Assembly (NCBI GenBank): GCA_026645575.1
Contig: JAPKMW010000001.1
Location: 62,001-126,000 of the forward strand
Length of the DNA: 64,000 bases
Source of the DNA: Caldilineaceae bacterium
GTDB lineage: Bacteria > Chloroflexota > Anaerolineae > Caldilineales > Caldilineaceae
Reading direction: 5' to 3'
This document shows, one piece after another, positions 38,150-46,439 of the stretch. The stretch's first letter is position 1, and every line of letters starts with the position of its first letter. The notes under the pieces are model-generated. The model was given only the letters and a program-made list of their open reading frames with translations. It had not been told where the DNA came from and did no database searches. The position numbers were made by a program, and so were the translations under genes.

Positions 38150-41104
38150 ATGATGGACTGGGCCGCTAACACAAGCCAAGTCAATGACGAATGGCTTACA
38201 AGTTTTTTGCAACTGCCGGACAGTGTTGCCCAAAAGGCGGCGCTGCGTGACGCGCACCTGCTAACACCCAGTGGCCTCACCCATCTGCTGGACTATACCG
38301 AGGCATTCACCCACCGCAACCCAGGCCAGGCGCGGCAACTGGCGCACCTTTGTGAAAGCGTGGCAGAAGAAATTGCCGCCCGCCCGCTTGTTCCGCGCGC
38401 GCAATATTTACGCGCCCAAAGCTATGCCATCAACGGCGAATTGACGCTGGCCTTAGATCTGGTGACCACAGCACACAATGGCTTTCTTCAACAGGGTCTT
38501 ACACTGGAGGCCATGCGCACCAATATCGGGCGTATGCGGGTGTTGGGTGAACTGGGGCAGTTTGACGCTGCATTAGCGACTGGTCAACAAGTGGTGGAGT
38601 GGCTGGCCGGTGTTGCTGCCGACATACCGTCCATGCCGACTTTTGTGCCGACTGTGGAGGCGCAACGGTTGCTGGCATTGGTAAAGACGCAACAGGGCGT
38701 CTGCTACGACCAACTGGGCCATTTTGACGCTGCGGCAACAGTCTTTGCTGAGGCCGAAAAAGTATACGAAGCGCTCGTCATGCCAATGCACAACGCCGCG
38801 GCCAAAAATAACCGGGGGTTGGCGCTGGTCTACGCCGGTCGGGTGCGCGAGGCGCTGGTCGCCTTTGCTGCCGCCGCTCAACTACAAGCTGCCGAAGGTT
38901 TAACCTTACCTCATGCCCACACCCAAAGTAACCTGGGCGAAGCGCACCTCCTGTTGGGTGACTACCGGGCGGCGCTGGCGGCCTTTGAAGAAGCGGATCG
39001 GCTGCTGGCTGACCAGGACGCCCTGACCGACCGTCAGATCAATTTGCGGCAGATGGCTGATGCTTACCTGTCACTCAATCTCTTTGATGAAGCGTTGGCG
39101 ACCTACCGCGCCATTGAGCCACTATTGGCGCAAGCCGGCATGGTCCATGAACGGGCGTGGGTCTTGTGGGGGATGGGCGCTGCCTTAGTCGGTCAGGAGC
39201 AATTGACGACGGCCGATCGCTGGCTGGTCGCCGCTGCTGACGCCTTTGCCGCCGTGGGGAATGCCCCGTTGCTGGCTGGCGTGCGGTTAGAACAAGCGGC
39301 GCTCTTAGAACGGCTGGGTGACAGCGCCAGGGCGCGTCAAGCGGCACAAAATGCGCTAGATCTGGTGCGTGCCGGGCATTGGCCGTTGCAACAATTCCTG
39401 GCCCATTTGCGCCTGGCCGATCTATCCTTTCCTGATGCTGAGGCTGTCGCCGAACAACTTACCGCTGCCGGAGCGCTCGCCACTGCGCTGACCCTGCCTC
39501 ACCTGCGCCACCGCCTGGATCAACGGCTGGCCCGCCTCTACCTCTTACAAGGCCGCACGCCTGAGGCGATCAGCCTGCTGGAGGCGACCGTCACAGCCAT
39601 TGAAACCTTGCGCAACACGCTGCCGCTCGAACCCATGCGACGCTCCTTTCTGCGTGATAAATTGAATGTCTACGAATTGTTGGTGCAACGCTATTTGGCA
39701 CAAGGGGATGACGAGGGGCTGCGCCGTGCCTTTGCTATGGCCGAACGCGCTCGTTCTCGCACACTGGTCGAACGGATGGCCGGCGTGCTGGAGACCGAGA
39801 TCAACAGCGCCATTGCCCCCGAAGTTGCTGACCGTCTCCGTATCCTACAAGCCGATCTGCACGCCATCTACAGTCGCTTGCTACAACAAAGCGTAGGCGC
39901 CGACGGGGCTTCCACCGCCGAGCGGTCGGCGCATGGCGTGGCGCTCCAGGAAAGCGCTGTCGCCTTGGAACAGGAGATCAACCGTTTGCAGTTGCTGGTT
40001 GCGCCGCATGTGGCGACCGTTGATCTGACTGCCCGGCCGTTGCCGGCAACCCACCTGGACGCTGCCAATGATGAGATCCTGGTCGCCTACTATCTTCTCG
40101 ATGAAGAGATCCTCGCCTTTGTCCTGGCCGGCGGGCAACTGCAGGTTGTGCGAGCGCTGAGTAGCCGCGCCGCCGTTGAAGAACGGCTCCATCGTTTGGA
40201 TGTGCAGTGGGAACGCTTCCGCGCCGGCAGCGCCTTTGTCCAGCGCCATCTGGCAATACTACAGCACTCCACCCAGCGCATTCTCCAGGAACTCTATCAC
40301 GAACTCTTTGCGCCGATTGACATTCGATTGGCTACCCTGCTGCCGGCCACAGCAGAACCGCGCTCCTTGACCATCGTTCCTCATGCGTTGCTCTATCGTA
40401 TTCCCTTTCAAGCACTCTCCGATGGACAAGCGACGCTGTTGGAGCGCTATCATATTGCCTATGCCCCCAGCGCAACGGCGCTCTTGCTCTTACAACAACG
40501 GGCGACAATTGCTCAAGGGACTGCTGTTGTCTATGGCGTTGCCGATCCGGGCATTCCGGCAGTGCATCAGGAAGTGCAACGCGTGGCGGCGCATCTGCCC
40601 GCACCGATAGTGCAAACCGATGAAGCGGCGACCTTACCGGCGCTGCTGGCCCAACTCCCCTCGGCTGCTGTCTTGCATCTGGCCTGTCACGGCATCTTTC
40701 GCGCCGATAACCCGATGTTCTCTGCCCTGAAGCTGGCCGATGGCTGGCTGACAGCGGCGACGGTCGCGCAACTGCGCCTGTGCTGTGCGTTGGTGGTCTT
40801 AAGCGCCTGTGAATCCGGTCGCGGCATGAGCAGCGGCGGTGACGAATTACTTGGCTTGGCGCGGGCCTTTCTGGGCGCCGGCGCTGCGACTCTGGTCGTC
40901 AGCCAGTGGATGGTGCAGGATGAGACGACCGCCACGTTGATGGATCATTTTTATGCCGCGTTGGCCGCCGGTCATGGCGCAGCAGTCGCTTTGCGTCTGG
41001 CCCAATTGGCGCTGAAAGCACATTTCCCTCATCCCTACTACTGGGCGCCCTTTGTGTTATTGGGAGAACGGTCAACTGTTTTAGCCACCGGCGCTACTGC
41101 TTGA
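38150..41104 (+). CDS. TPR-CHAT caspase-like protease
   Basis: This is a 984-residue protein. Residues about 20-560 are tetratricopeptide-type helical repeats. Residues about 640-980 form a CHAT domain, a caspase-related cysteine peptidase. The catalytic dyad is intact: H847 in 'LHLACHGIF' and C887 in 'VLSACESGRG'. 'GLARAFLGAGAATLVVSQW' and the C-terminal 'WAPFVLLGE' are family hallmarks. The ATG at 38150 lies nine bases after CAGGAG, just after the upstream stop. TPR-CHAT proteases can be activated by a sensed ligand or partner and cleave a specific target; type III-E CRISPR TPR-CHAT, which cuts an anti-sigma partner, is the known precedent. No Cas gene is present here. Confidence 0.92.
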   Translation: MMDWAANTSQVNDEWLTSFLQLPDSVAQKAALRDAHLLTPSGLTHLLDYTEAFTHRNPGQARQLAHLCESVAEEIAARPLVPRAQYLRAQSYAINGELTLALDLVTTAHNGFLQQGLTLEAMRTNIGRMRVLGELGQFDAALATGQQVVEWLAGVAADIPSMPTFVPTVEAQRLLALVKTQQGVCYDQLGHFDAAATVFAEAEKVYEALVMPMHNAAAKNNRGLALVYAGRVREALVAFAAAAQLQAAEGLTLPHAHTQSNLGEAHLLLGDYRAALAAFEEADRLLADQDALTDRQINLRQMADAYLSLNLFDEALATYRAIEPLLAQAGMVHERAWVLWGMGAALVGQEQLTTADRWLVAAADAFAAVGNAPLLAGVRLEQAALLERLGDSARARQAAQNALDLVRAGHWPLQQFLAHLRLADLSFPDAEAVAEQLTAAGALATALTLPHLRHRLDQRLARLYLLQGRTPEAISLLEATVTAIETLRNTLPLEPMRRSFLRDKLNVYELLVQRYLAQGDDEGLRRAFAMAERARSRTLVERMAGVLETEINSAIAPEVADRLRILQADLHAIYSRLLQQSVGADGASTAERSAHGVALQESAVALEQEINRLQLLVAPHVATVDLTARPLPATHLDAANDEILVAYYLLDEEILAFVLAGGQLQVVRALSSRAAVEERLHRLDVQWERFRAGSAFVQRHLAILQHSTQRILQELYHELFAPIDIRLATLLPATAEPRSLTIVPHALLYRIPFQALSDGQATLLERYHIAYAPSATALLLLQQRATIAQGTAVVYGVADPGIPAVHQEVQRVAAHLPAPIVQTDEAATLPALLAQLPSAAVLHLACHGIFRADNPMFSALKLADGWLTAATVAQLRLCCALVVLSACESGRGMSSGGDELLGLARAFLGAGAATLVVSQWMVQDETTATLMDHFYAALAAGHGAAVALRLAQLALKAHFPHPYYWAPFVLLGERSTVLATGATA

Positions 41105-41115
41105 AAGGAATCATT

Positions 41116-42648
41116 ATGTTTTCTTGCCAATCACGACTGAATAGATCAGTCGCCTTGCCCATCCATACGACGCGCAATTGGTGGTCGCTGCTGCCGAGGA
41201 CACTTCTGCTCGCCGGTTGTTGGCTCATCCTTCTCTTTCAAGTTGCCGCGGCGCAGGACAACCCAGCACAGACCCAAGTGGTAGTCAAACTGAATCCGGT
41301 AAGTGGTGCAACGATCACCGATATTAACAATACCTATCGTACAACCACACTGGAAACTGTGTTGAGCAACGCCGGCATCTATCTATTGCGCGTCCCCGCC
41401 GGCGTCAACGCGCCAACGCTGGCGGGACAGATGGCCGGTGATCTGCGCTTGCTTTATGCCGAACCCAATTTTGTCGGACAAGCGCCGGAGGGGATTGGTC
41501 GTCATACCTGGGTATGGGGCGGCGCCAATGCAACACCAGTAGACACTCAATATGCTGTGTCGATGTTAGGGCTACCGGCGGCGCACCAAATCAATCGCGG
41601 CGCCGGCGCCATTGTGGCCGTGATCGACCGGGGTGTTCAGCTAGATCACCCGGCCTTAGCCAGTCGCTGGACGATAACCCGCTATGACTTTATTGGTGAT
41701 GACGCTAACCCCAGCGATGAGGCCAATGGCATTGATGAAGATGGCGACGGGATCGTCGATGATGCCTATGGGCATGGCACCCATGTGTCGGGGTTGGTGG
41801 CGTTGGTTGCGCCCGACGCCAAGATCATGCCGCTACGGGCGTTGGATACGGAAGCGCGTGGCGACATCTTCCGCTTGGCCGAAGCGATTGTCTACGCGAC
41901 TGATCAGGGCGCCGATGTGATCAACCTGAGCCTGGGAACGGCGCAGAAATCGGCGTTGCTAGACGATGTGGCCCAGCAGGCGACGAAACGCGGGGTGGTG
42001 GTGGTCGCCGCCGCTGGCAACCTGGGGACCACCGCGCGTCAATATCCGGCCGGCAGTCAGTGTGTGCTGGCGGTGTCCGCCCTCGATCGTGATCGTACCA
42101 AAGCCAACTTTGCCAACTTTGGCAGTTGGGTCCACCTGGCTGCCCCCGGCGTCAGCATTTATAGTGCTATGCCCCTTAGTGGCTATGCCTGGTGGAGCGG
42201 TACGTCGATGGCGACGCCGTTGGTGGCGGGTCAGGCGGCTCTGCTCCATAGCTTTCGCCCAACGCTGAATCCACGGGAAATTGCTGAGCAGATCGCGGCG
42301 ACAGCCCTTTCGCTAAAGAATACTGATTGGCGTTTTGGCGGTAAGCTGGGCTTTGGTTTGCCGTCGGTGGCGACCAGCCTGCAAAAATTGCAAGCTGGTG
42401 AGTTGCTTTCGGTTGGCGGCGTCATCAGTGGCAGTTGTGTCGATCCCGTTGCTGCGGCCACGGTGGACGAGCCAGCGCTTGCAGACGAAATGGGCGAACC
42501 CATCGATGAGCTTGCTTTATTCCATGCGATTGAACCCGGTGATTGGGCCGACGAGTCGGCAGCGGCGCTGCTGGCGGAAGCGGCAGGGGAGACGATGATG
42601 CAACGGCTCTTCCTGCCGTTGGTGGCGCGAGACACAACAACGGATTAA
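41116..42648 (+). CDS. Secreted subtilisin-like (S8) protease with LPLVAR-type tail
   Basis: This 510-residue secreted serine protease has a long N-region, a signal helix ('TLLLAGCWLILLFQVAAAQ', near residues 30-48) and a short propeptide region. The catalytic triad is intact: D171 in 'VIDRGVQLDHP', H220 in 'GHGTHVSG' and S364 in 'SGTSMATPLVAG'. An acidic insert 'GIDEDGDGIVDD' near residue 205 may bind calcium. The C-terminus 'QRLFLPLVARDTTTD' resembles the tail of the giant surface protein. It starts 11 bases after the CHAT gene, so it is probably in the same operon. The last codons and TAA stop lie within a family A repeat arm (42632-42664). Confidence 0.92.
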   Translation: MFSCQSRLNRSVALPIHTTRNWWSLLPRTLLLAGCWLILLFQVAAAQDNPAQTQVVVKLNPVSGATITDINNTYRTTTLETVLSNAGIYLLRVPAGVNAPTLAGQMAGDLRLLYAEPNFVGQAPEGIGRHTWVWGGANATPVDTQYAVSMLGLPAAHQINRGAGAIVAVIDRGVQLDHPALASRWTITRYDFIGDDANPSDEANGIDEDGDGIVDDAYGHGTHVSGLVALVAPDAKIMPLRALDTEARGDIFRLAEAIVYATDQGADVINLSLGTAQKSALLDDVAQQATKRGVVVVAAAGNLGTTARQYPAGSQCVLAVSALDRDRTKANFANFGSWVHLAAPGVSIYSAMPLSGYAWWSGTSMATPLVAGQAALLHSFRPTLNPREIAEQIAATALSLKNTDWRFGGKLGFGLPSVATSLQKLQAGELLSVGGVISGSCVDPVAAATVDEPALADEMGEPIDELALFHAIEPGDWADESAAALLAEAAGETMMQRLFLPLVARDTTTD

Positions 42649-42664
42649 GGAAGAAACGGATTTA
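42632..42664. repeat. Family A arm containing the stop codon of the subtilisin gene
   Basis: ACACAACAACGGATTAAGGA and the following bases match the family A word, and the TAA stop (42646-42648) lies within it. No second arm is nearby. Confidence 0.65.
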
Positions 42665-42728
42665 GCGTTTCGTCACGGCGGGATGGCTGAGTTTAGGGCC
42701 GATTGGCAAGATGACGGATTGTTGATTT

Positions 42729-42796
42729 CGTCCCGTAGCGACGCCTGAATTTAGAGATGTACTGGCTTCCCTAAATTCAAGCGTCCCTACGGGACG
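42729..42796. terminator. Family B inverted repeat, 26-bp arms (24/26)
   Basis: CGTCCCGTAGCGACGCCTGA... pairs with 42771-42796. It lies between the convergent subtilisin gene (ends 42648) and GNAT gene (ends 42804) and ends eight bases from the GNAT stop. Confidence 0.7.
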
Positions 42797-42803
42797 GGTT
42801 TGA

Positions 42804-43814
42804 TCAGCGGGCAAAGATCAAGACATCCACCGATCTGGCCTGGTTCGGATCAACGGTCAGCCAATTGGGCAACGTGGCGACGAGGTGGAAGCCTAGCGCC
42901 ATGAGGACATTCTGTTTGGCCTGGTCGCTGCTGTCGGCATAGATGACAGTGCGTAGGGCGGGCGGTAGGGGCAGGGCGTTAAGCAGTGCTGCAGCTTGTT
43001 CCCAATAGGCGGGGTGGCAATAGAGATCGAGCAGATAGTTGCCCGGCCAGTGGGGGTGCCAGTCGCCAGTAGCGAACCCGAGAACGGCATTGGTGGCGCG
43101 TTGATATAGAACGAAACTGCGCGGTGGTTTGCCTTTCTGTTGCTGTTGTTCGGCTTCCAGCAAAAGGGGCAGCAGCCCCCCTTCGGACGACTCCCGCCCA
43201 ATGATTTCGCCACGGACACAGCGCATCACCCCAGGAAAATCACCCAGAAAGAGTGGTGCTGATGCCGGCCAGTGGGGCCAGGCCAGTGGTTGGATCACCA
43301 GGTCGTCCGCTGTTGCCGGTGGTGCAAAATAGCGCGCCGCAAAGTCGGCCTGACTGCTGTGGTAGTAGGCCATGTAGCCGCTTTTCGCCTCAATGCTCTG
43401 AAAGCCAAAACGAGCATACATCTGGTAGGCCACCGAGTCATAGCCCGTGCCGAGAAAGAGCGCCTGCCCGCCGCGCGCCCGAAAGTGATCCATCTGCAAT
43501 GCCATGAGCAGCGAACTGGCCCCCTTCTGTCGATCCGCCGGTTCCGTCCAGACATGGCCGAAGTGACCCACGCCGGCATTTTCCACAGTCATAATGTTGG
43601 CAAAGGGCTTGCCATCCCGGTGCAGCACATAGAAATAGACATCCAGCCCCTGGTCGGCCTCCAGCAGACGGGCATTCTGCCAGTTCCACGGATCGCCTTT
43701 GTGCCACAACAGCTTGACCAACCGCTCTGCCCACCCCGGATCGGGGCCTTTCACCACGCCGGCTTCGACGGTTTCACCGCTTCTTAGGGTAACTGTTCCT
43801 AGTTTTTGATACAT
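42804..43814 (-). CDS. GNAT-family N-acetyltransferase
   Basis: This 336-residue protein has one clear GNAT domain (residues about 1-155). The acetyl-CoA-binding motif A is 'HVWTEPADRQKGASSLLM', followed by 'ALFLGTGYDSVAYQMYARFGF'. The second half (about 165-336) has 'VLGFATGDWHPHWPGNYLLD' and 'VLMALGFHLVATLP' and looks like a degenerate second GNAT fold. The acceptor substrate is unknown. It is divergent from the TetR gene, with a strong TetR promoter in the shared region. Confidence 0.85.
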   Translation of the reverse strand: MYQKLGTVTLRSGETVEAGVVKGPDPGWAERLVKLLWHKGDPWNWQNARLLEADQGLDVYFYVLHRDGKPFANIMTVENAGVGHFGHVWTEPADRQKGASSLLMALQMDHFRARGGQALFLGTGYDSVAYQMYARFGFQSIEAKSGYMAYYHSSQADFAARYFAPPATADDLVIQPLAWPHWPASAPLFLGDFPGVMRCVRGEIIGRESSEGGLLPLLLEAEQQQQKGKPPRSFVLYQRATNAVLGFATGDWHPHWPGNYLLDLYCHPAYWEQAAALLNALPLPPALRTVIYADSSDQAKQNVLMALGFHLVATLPNWLTVDPNQARSVDVLIFAR

Positions 43815-43909
43815 GGCGCCTTCCGCTTTGCTCTAAAATGATAAATCGATAGGTCAATCATATCACAATAAGCATGGGGGGAGGATTGTGCAATCGTCGC
43901 TGTGCTGAA

Positions 43910-43939
43910 TTGACAAGAGTTGCATCTGTCGTTTATAGT
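43910..43939 (+). promoter_or_regulatory. Promoter of the TetR gene
   Basis: Perfect TTGACA (43910-43915), an 18-base spacer and TATAGT (43934-43939). The palindromic operator begins five bases after the -10 box, so a bound repressor would cover the transcription start. Confidence 0.75.
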
Positions 43940-43943
43940 AAAA

Positions 43944-43959
43944 CAGACCGAACGGTCTG
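43944..43959 (+). promoter_or_regulatory. TetR-type operator 1
   Basis: CAGACCGAACGGTCTG is a palindrome with seven-base arms around AA. The same 16 bases recur in operator 2 (44608-44623), so both are likely sites for the TetR protein encoded between them. Confidence 0.8.
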
Positions 43960-43986
43960 AAATTGAGGATAGTGGATAGAGGAACC

Positions 43987-44589
43987 ATGCGTAAAGGCGA
44001 AGAGACACGACAAACCATTATTGCCAAAGCGGCGCCCTTGTTTAACCAGCAGGGCTATGCCGGCGCCAGCATGGCCGATATTATGGCCGCGACCGGTTTG
44101 CATAAAGGGGGCCTCTACAACCATTTTGCCAGTAAGGATGAATTAGCGGTGGCTGCCTTTGCCCACAACTGGCAACAGATGCGTGCGCTGTTGGCGCAAG
44201 CGCTAGCCATGGTGGGTGATTCACCGGTGGCGCAATTGCTCGCCGTTGTCAGAATGCACGGCAATCTGGCACAGGGCAAGTTGCCCATTGGCGGCTGCCC
44301 GTTGCTTAACACCGCTGTGGATAGTGATGATGGCAACCCTTTGTTGCGCGAACAGGTGCGTGCTGCCATTGTTGAGTGGCAACAGATCATCCACTGGATG
44401 GTGGAAGCAGGGCAGCAGCAAGGTGAATTGCGATCCGATGTTGTTGCCACAACGGTTTCTACGACCATCATCAGTGCGTTGGAGGGCGCGCTGATGCTGA
44501 GTATGTTGTTCAAGGATGCCACCTATCATCAACAGATGGTGGCGCATCTGGAAGGGTATGTACAAACCTTAAGGCAGAGTGCCGTGTAA
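43987..44589 (+). CDS. TetR/AcrR-family transcriptional regulator
   Basis: This 200-residue repressor has an N-terminal helix-turn-helix ('TRQTIIAKAAPLFNQQGYAG...MADIMAATGLHKGGLYNHF') and a ligand-binding helical C-terminal domain ('GGCPLLNTAVDSDDGNPLL') of the TetR_C_6/NemR-like type. The ATG at 43987 has AGAGGAA upstream. Identical palindromic operators lie just before it and between it and the next gene. It should therefore repress itself and the downstream ferredoxin-SCP2 gene, releasing them when an inducer binds. The family often senses electrophiles or small lipophilic compounds. Confidence 0.92.
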   Translation: MRKGEETRQTIIAKAAPLFNQQGYAGASMADIMAATGLHKGGLYNHFASKDELAVAAFAHNWQQMRALLAQALAMVGDSPVAQLLAVVRMHGNLAQGKLPIGGCPLLNTAVDSDDGNPLLREQVRAAIVEWQQIIHWMVEAGQQQGELRSDVVATTVSTTIISALEGALMLSMLFKDATYHQQMVAHLEGYVQTLRQSAV

Positions 44590-44602
44590 TTTTTTTTATC
44601 TT

Positions 44603-44628
44603 CAAAACAGACCGAACGGTCTGTTTTG
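44603..44628 (+). promoter_or_regulatory. TetR-type operator 2
   Basis: CAAAACAGACCG-AA-CGGTCTGTTTTG is a perfect palindrome with 12-bp arms. It contains the full operator 1 sequence and ends 18 bases before the ATG of the ferredoxin-SCP2 gene. Repression from here would block or pause transcription of that gene. Confidence 0.85.
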
Positions 44629-44646
44629 GAACGAAGGGAGCTTTTG

Positions 44647-45990
44647 ATGACAAACATTTTAGAACATCCAACGGCTGTCCGGGTACAGGCTGCAAAAGCT
44701 AACGGCGCGCCATCAACCCGTGGGCAAGTGCTCGATGCCGTCTGGTTGCGGCAGCTTTGTTTGGACGCCGGCGCCGATGATGTGGGCTTTGTGGCGATTA
44801 CCCGCGCTGAATTGGACGACCAACGCGCCGACATCGTCAAAGCCTTTCCCCAGACTCAAACCCTGATCAGCTATGTCTGTCGCATGAATCGCGAGCCGAT
44901 CCGTAGTGTCGCCCGCTCGCCGGCCAACCTGGAATTCCATGAAACCACCGATCTAGTCAATGAAGTCGGCCATACCATTGTACGCGCCTTAGAGGCGCAA
45001 GGCGTGCGGGCGCTCAATGCTGCGGCAGGTTTCCCGATGGAGATGGCCGACTTTCCTGGTAAGACGTGGCTTGTTTCGCATAAGCCGGTGGCTGTGGCTG
45101 CCGGTCTGGGCATGATGGGCATTCATCGCAATGTGATTCACCCCAAGTTCGGCAACTTTATTCTGCTGGGCACAATTTTGGTTGACCGCCCCATCGGCGC
45201 AGAATGCCGACCCATTGATTACAACCCCTGTCTCTCCTGCAAACTCTGTGTGGCGGCCTGCCCAGTGGGCGCCATTGGGGCGGACGGCAGCTTCAACTTC
45301 AACTCCTGCTACACCCACAACTATCGCGAATTTATGAGCGGTTTTACCAACTGGGTCGAGACAGTGGTGGAGAGCAAAAGCGCTGTTGACTATCGCAAGC
45401 AGGTAAGCGATGGCGAATCCGCCTCCATGTGGCAGAGTCTCGCCTTTGGGCCAAATTACAAAGCGGCGTATTGCATGGCGGTCTGTCCGGCGGGCGAGGA
45501 TGTGATTGCGCCTTTTCTGGATGACCGCAAAGGCTTTTTGGAAGAGGTGGTCAAGCCGCTGCAACAAAAAGTAGAGACCATCTACGTGCTGCCCAACTCG
45601 GAAGCGGAGGCCCATGTCACCAAACGCTTTCCCCACAAACGGCCCAAACGCATTCAGAATGGACTGCGACCCACGTCGATCAAAGGCTTTGTAACTGGCT
45701 TGCCCCTGGTTTTCAACAAAGTGGCGGCGGCGGAGAAGACGATTACCTACCATTTCCGTTTCACCGGCGACGAGGCGATGGAAATTACCGTTGTCATCGA
45801 TAACGGCACGCTCAAGGTACAGGAAGGGTTGAGCAGTAAAGCAGATTGTAGTGTAACAGCAGACAGCGCAACTTGGTTGGCCTTTTTGCGTAAAGAACAA
45901 AACCTACTGTGGGCGCTCCTGCGTGGCAAAGTGCGGATCAAAGGCTCGCCCCGTTTGCTCATGACCTTTGGAAAGATGTTTGGAGCGTAG
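44647..45990 (+). CDS. QueG-like 4Fe-4S protein fused to an SCP2 sterol-carrier domain
   Basis: This is a 447-residue fusion. Residues about 25-330 resemble epoxyqueuosine reductase-type iron-sulfur proteins, with a ferredoxin module 'CLSCKLCVAACPVGAIG' and a second cysteine set 'YCMAVCPAGED'. Residues about 345-447 form an SCP2 lipid/sterol carrier domain ('ITYHFRFTGDEAMEITVVID...LLWALLRGKVRIKGSPRLLM'). True QueG lacks SCP2 and carries extra repeats, so this is probably a reductase acting on a hydrophobic substrate held by SCP2. GAAGGGAG precedes the ATG. It is controlled by the adjacent TetR through operator 2. Confidence 0.85.
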   Translation: MTNILEHPTAVRVQAAKANGAPSTRGQVLDAVWLRQLCLDAGADDVGFVAITRAELDDQRADIVKAFPQTQTLISYVCRMNREPIRSVARSPANLEFHETTDLVNEVGHTIVRALEAQGVRALNAAAGFPMEMADFPGKTWLVSHKPVAVAAGLGMMGIHRNVIHPKFGNFILLGTILVDRPIGAECRPIDYNPCLSCKLCVAACPVGAIGADGSFNFNSCYTHNYREFMSGFTNWVETVVESKSAVDYRKQVSDGESASMWQSLAFGPNYKAAYCMAVCPAGEDVIAPFLDDRKGFLEEVVKPLQQKVETIYVLPNSEAEAHVTKRFPHKRPKRIQNGLRPTSIKGFVTGLPLVFNKVAAAEKTITYHFRFTGDEAMEITVVIDNGTLKVQEGLSSKADCSVTADSATWLAFLRKEQNLLWALLRGKVRIKGSPRLLMTFGKMFGA

Positions 45991-46003
45991 CGCCGGCAAT
46001 CAA

Positions 46004-46180
46004 TCAGGTGGGTGCAAATCTGCTTTGGCCCACCTTTGTCTTGTACTCACCATACGCGGGCGATTCATCATCCAGCGTTAAACGCAAGTGATCAGCAACA
46101 TACTGTTCAAAGGGTTGCTGATGTTGGGCAGCCAGTTGATGCAAGCGAACCGATAGGTCATCGGGCAAAGTGATTTGCAT
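46004..46180 (-). CDS. Small ribbon-helix-helix-like protein
   Basis: This 58-residue ORF starts 'MQITLPDDLSVRLHQLAAQ' and continues with a helix 'PFEQYVADHL'. That is the beta-strand plus two-helix pattern of CopG/Arc-type DNA-binding proteins and small antitoxins. GAGGAAAC lies just before the ATG. It ends 13 bases from the 3' end of the SCP2 fusion gene (convergent) and is divergent from the AT-rich PilZ gene. No toxin partner was found. It could also be a short regulator of unknown target. Confidence 0.6.
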   Translation of the reverse strand: MQITLPDDLSVRLHQLAAQHQQPFEQYVADHLRLTLDDESPAYGEYKTKVGQSRFAPT

Positions 46181-46439
46181 AGTTTCCTCATTTCTCCTCT
46201 TGAGCCATCATGTTTTCTATTGTAGCGATGAGCTTGCACTTCGTCAATTCAAGGCTTTATATAGAATAGTCAACATGACCCATTGTATTGCATTTCATAA
46301 TTGCTGATAGTTCCTTACTGTAACTTCTCGAAAGTCTTCACTGGAATATAACAAATTGATTTTTATAGCTAGTTGTTTTAGAATTGCTAAGAAAAGGTTA
46401 AACAAGAAGAATTCTTCTTAATCTGAAAGGATGTTACTT

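Noticed and set aside
36768..41104. Type III-E CRISPR-associated TPR-CHAT system
   Set aside because: No Cas7-11, no CRISPR repeats and no Csx30-like sequence were found; only the protease/sigma logic is similar.
44989..45900. Minus-strand ORF opposite the ferredoxin-SCP2 gene
   Set aside because: It is a shadow of a gene with clear iron-sulfur and SCP2 motifs and has no recognisable domain.
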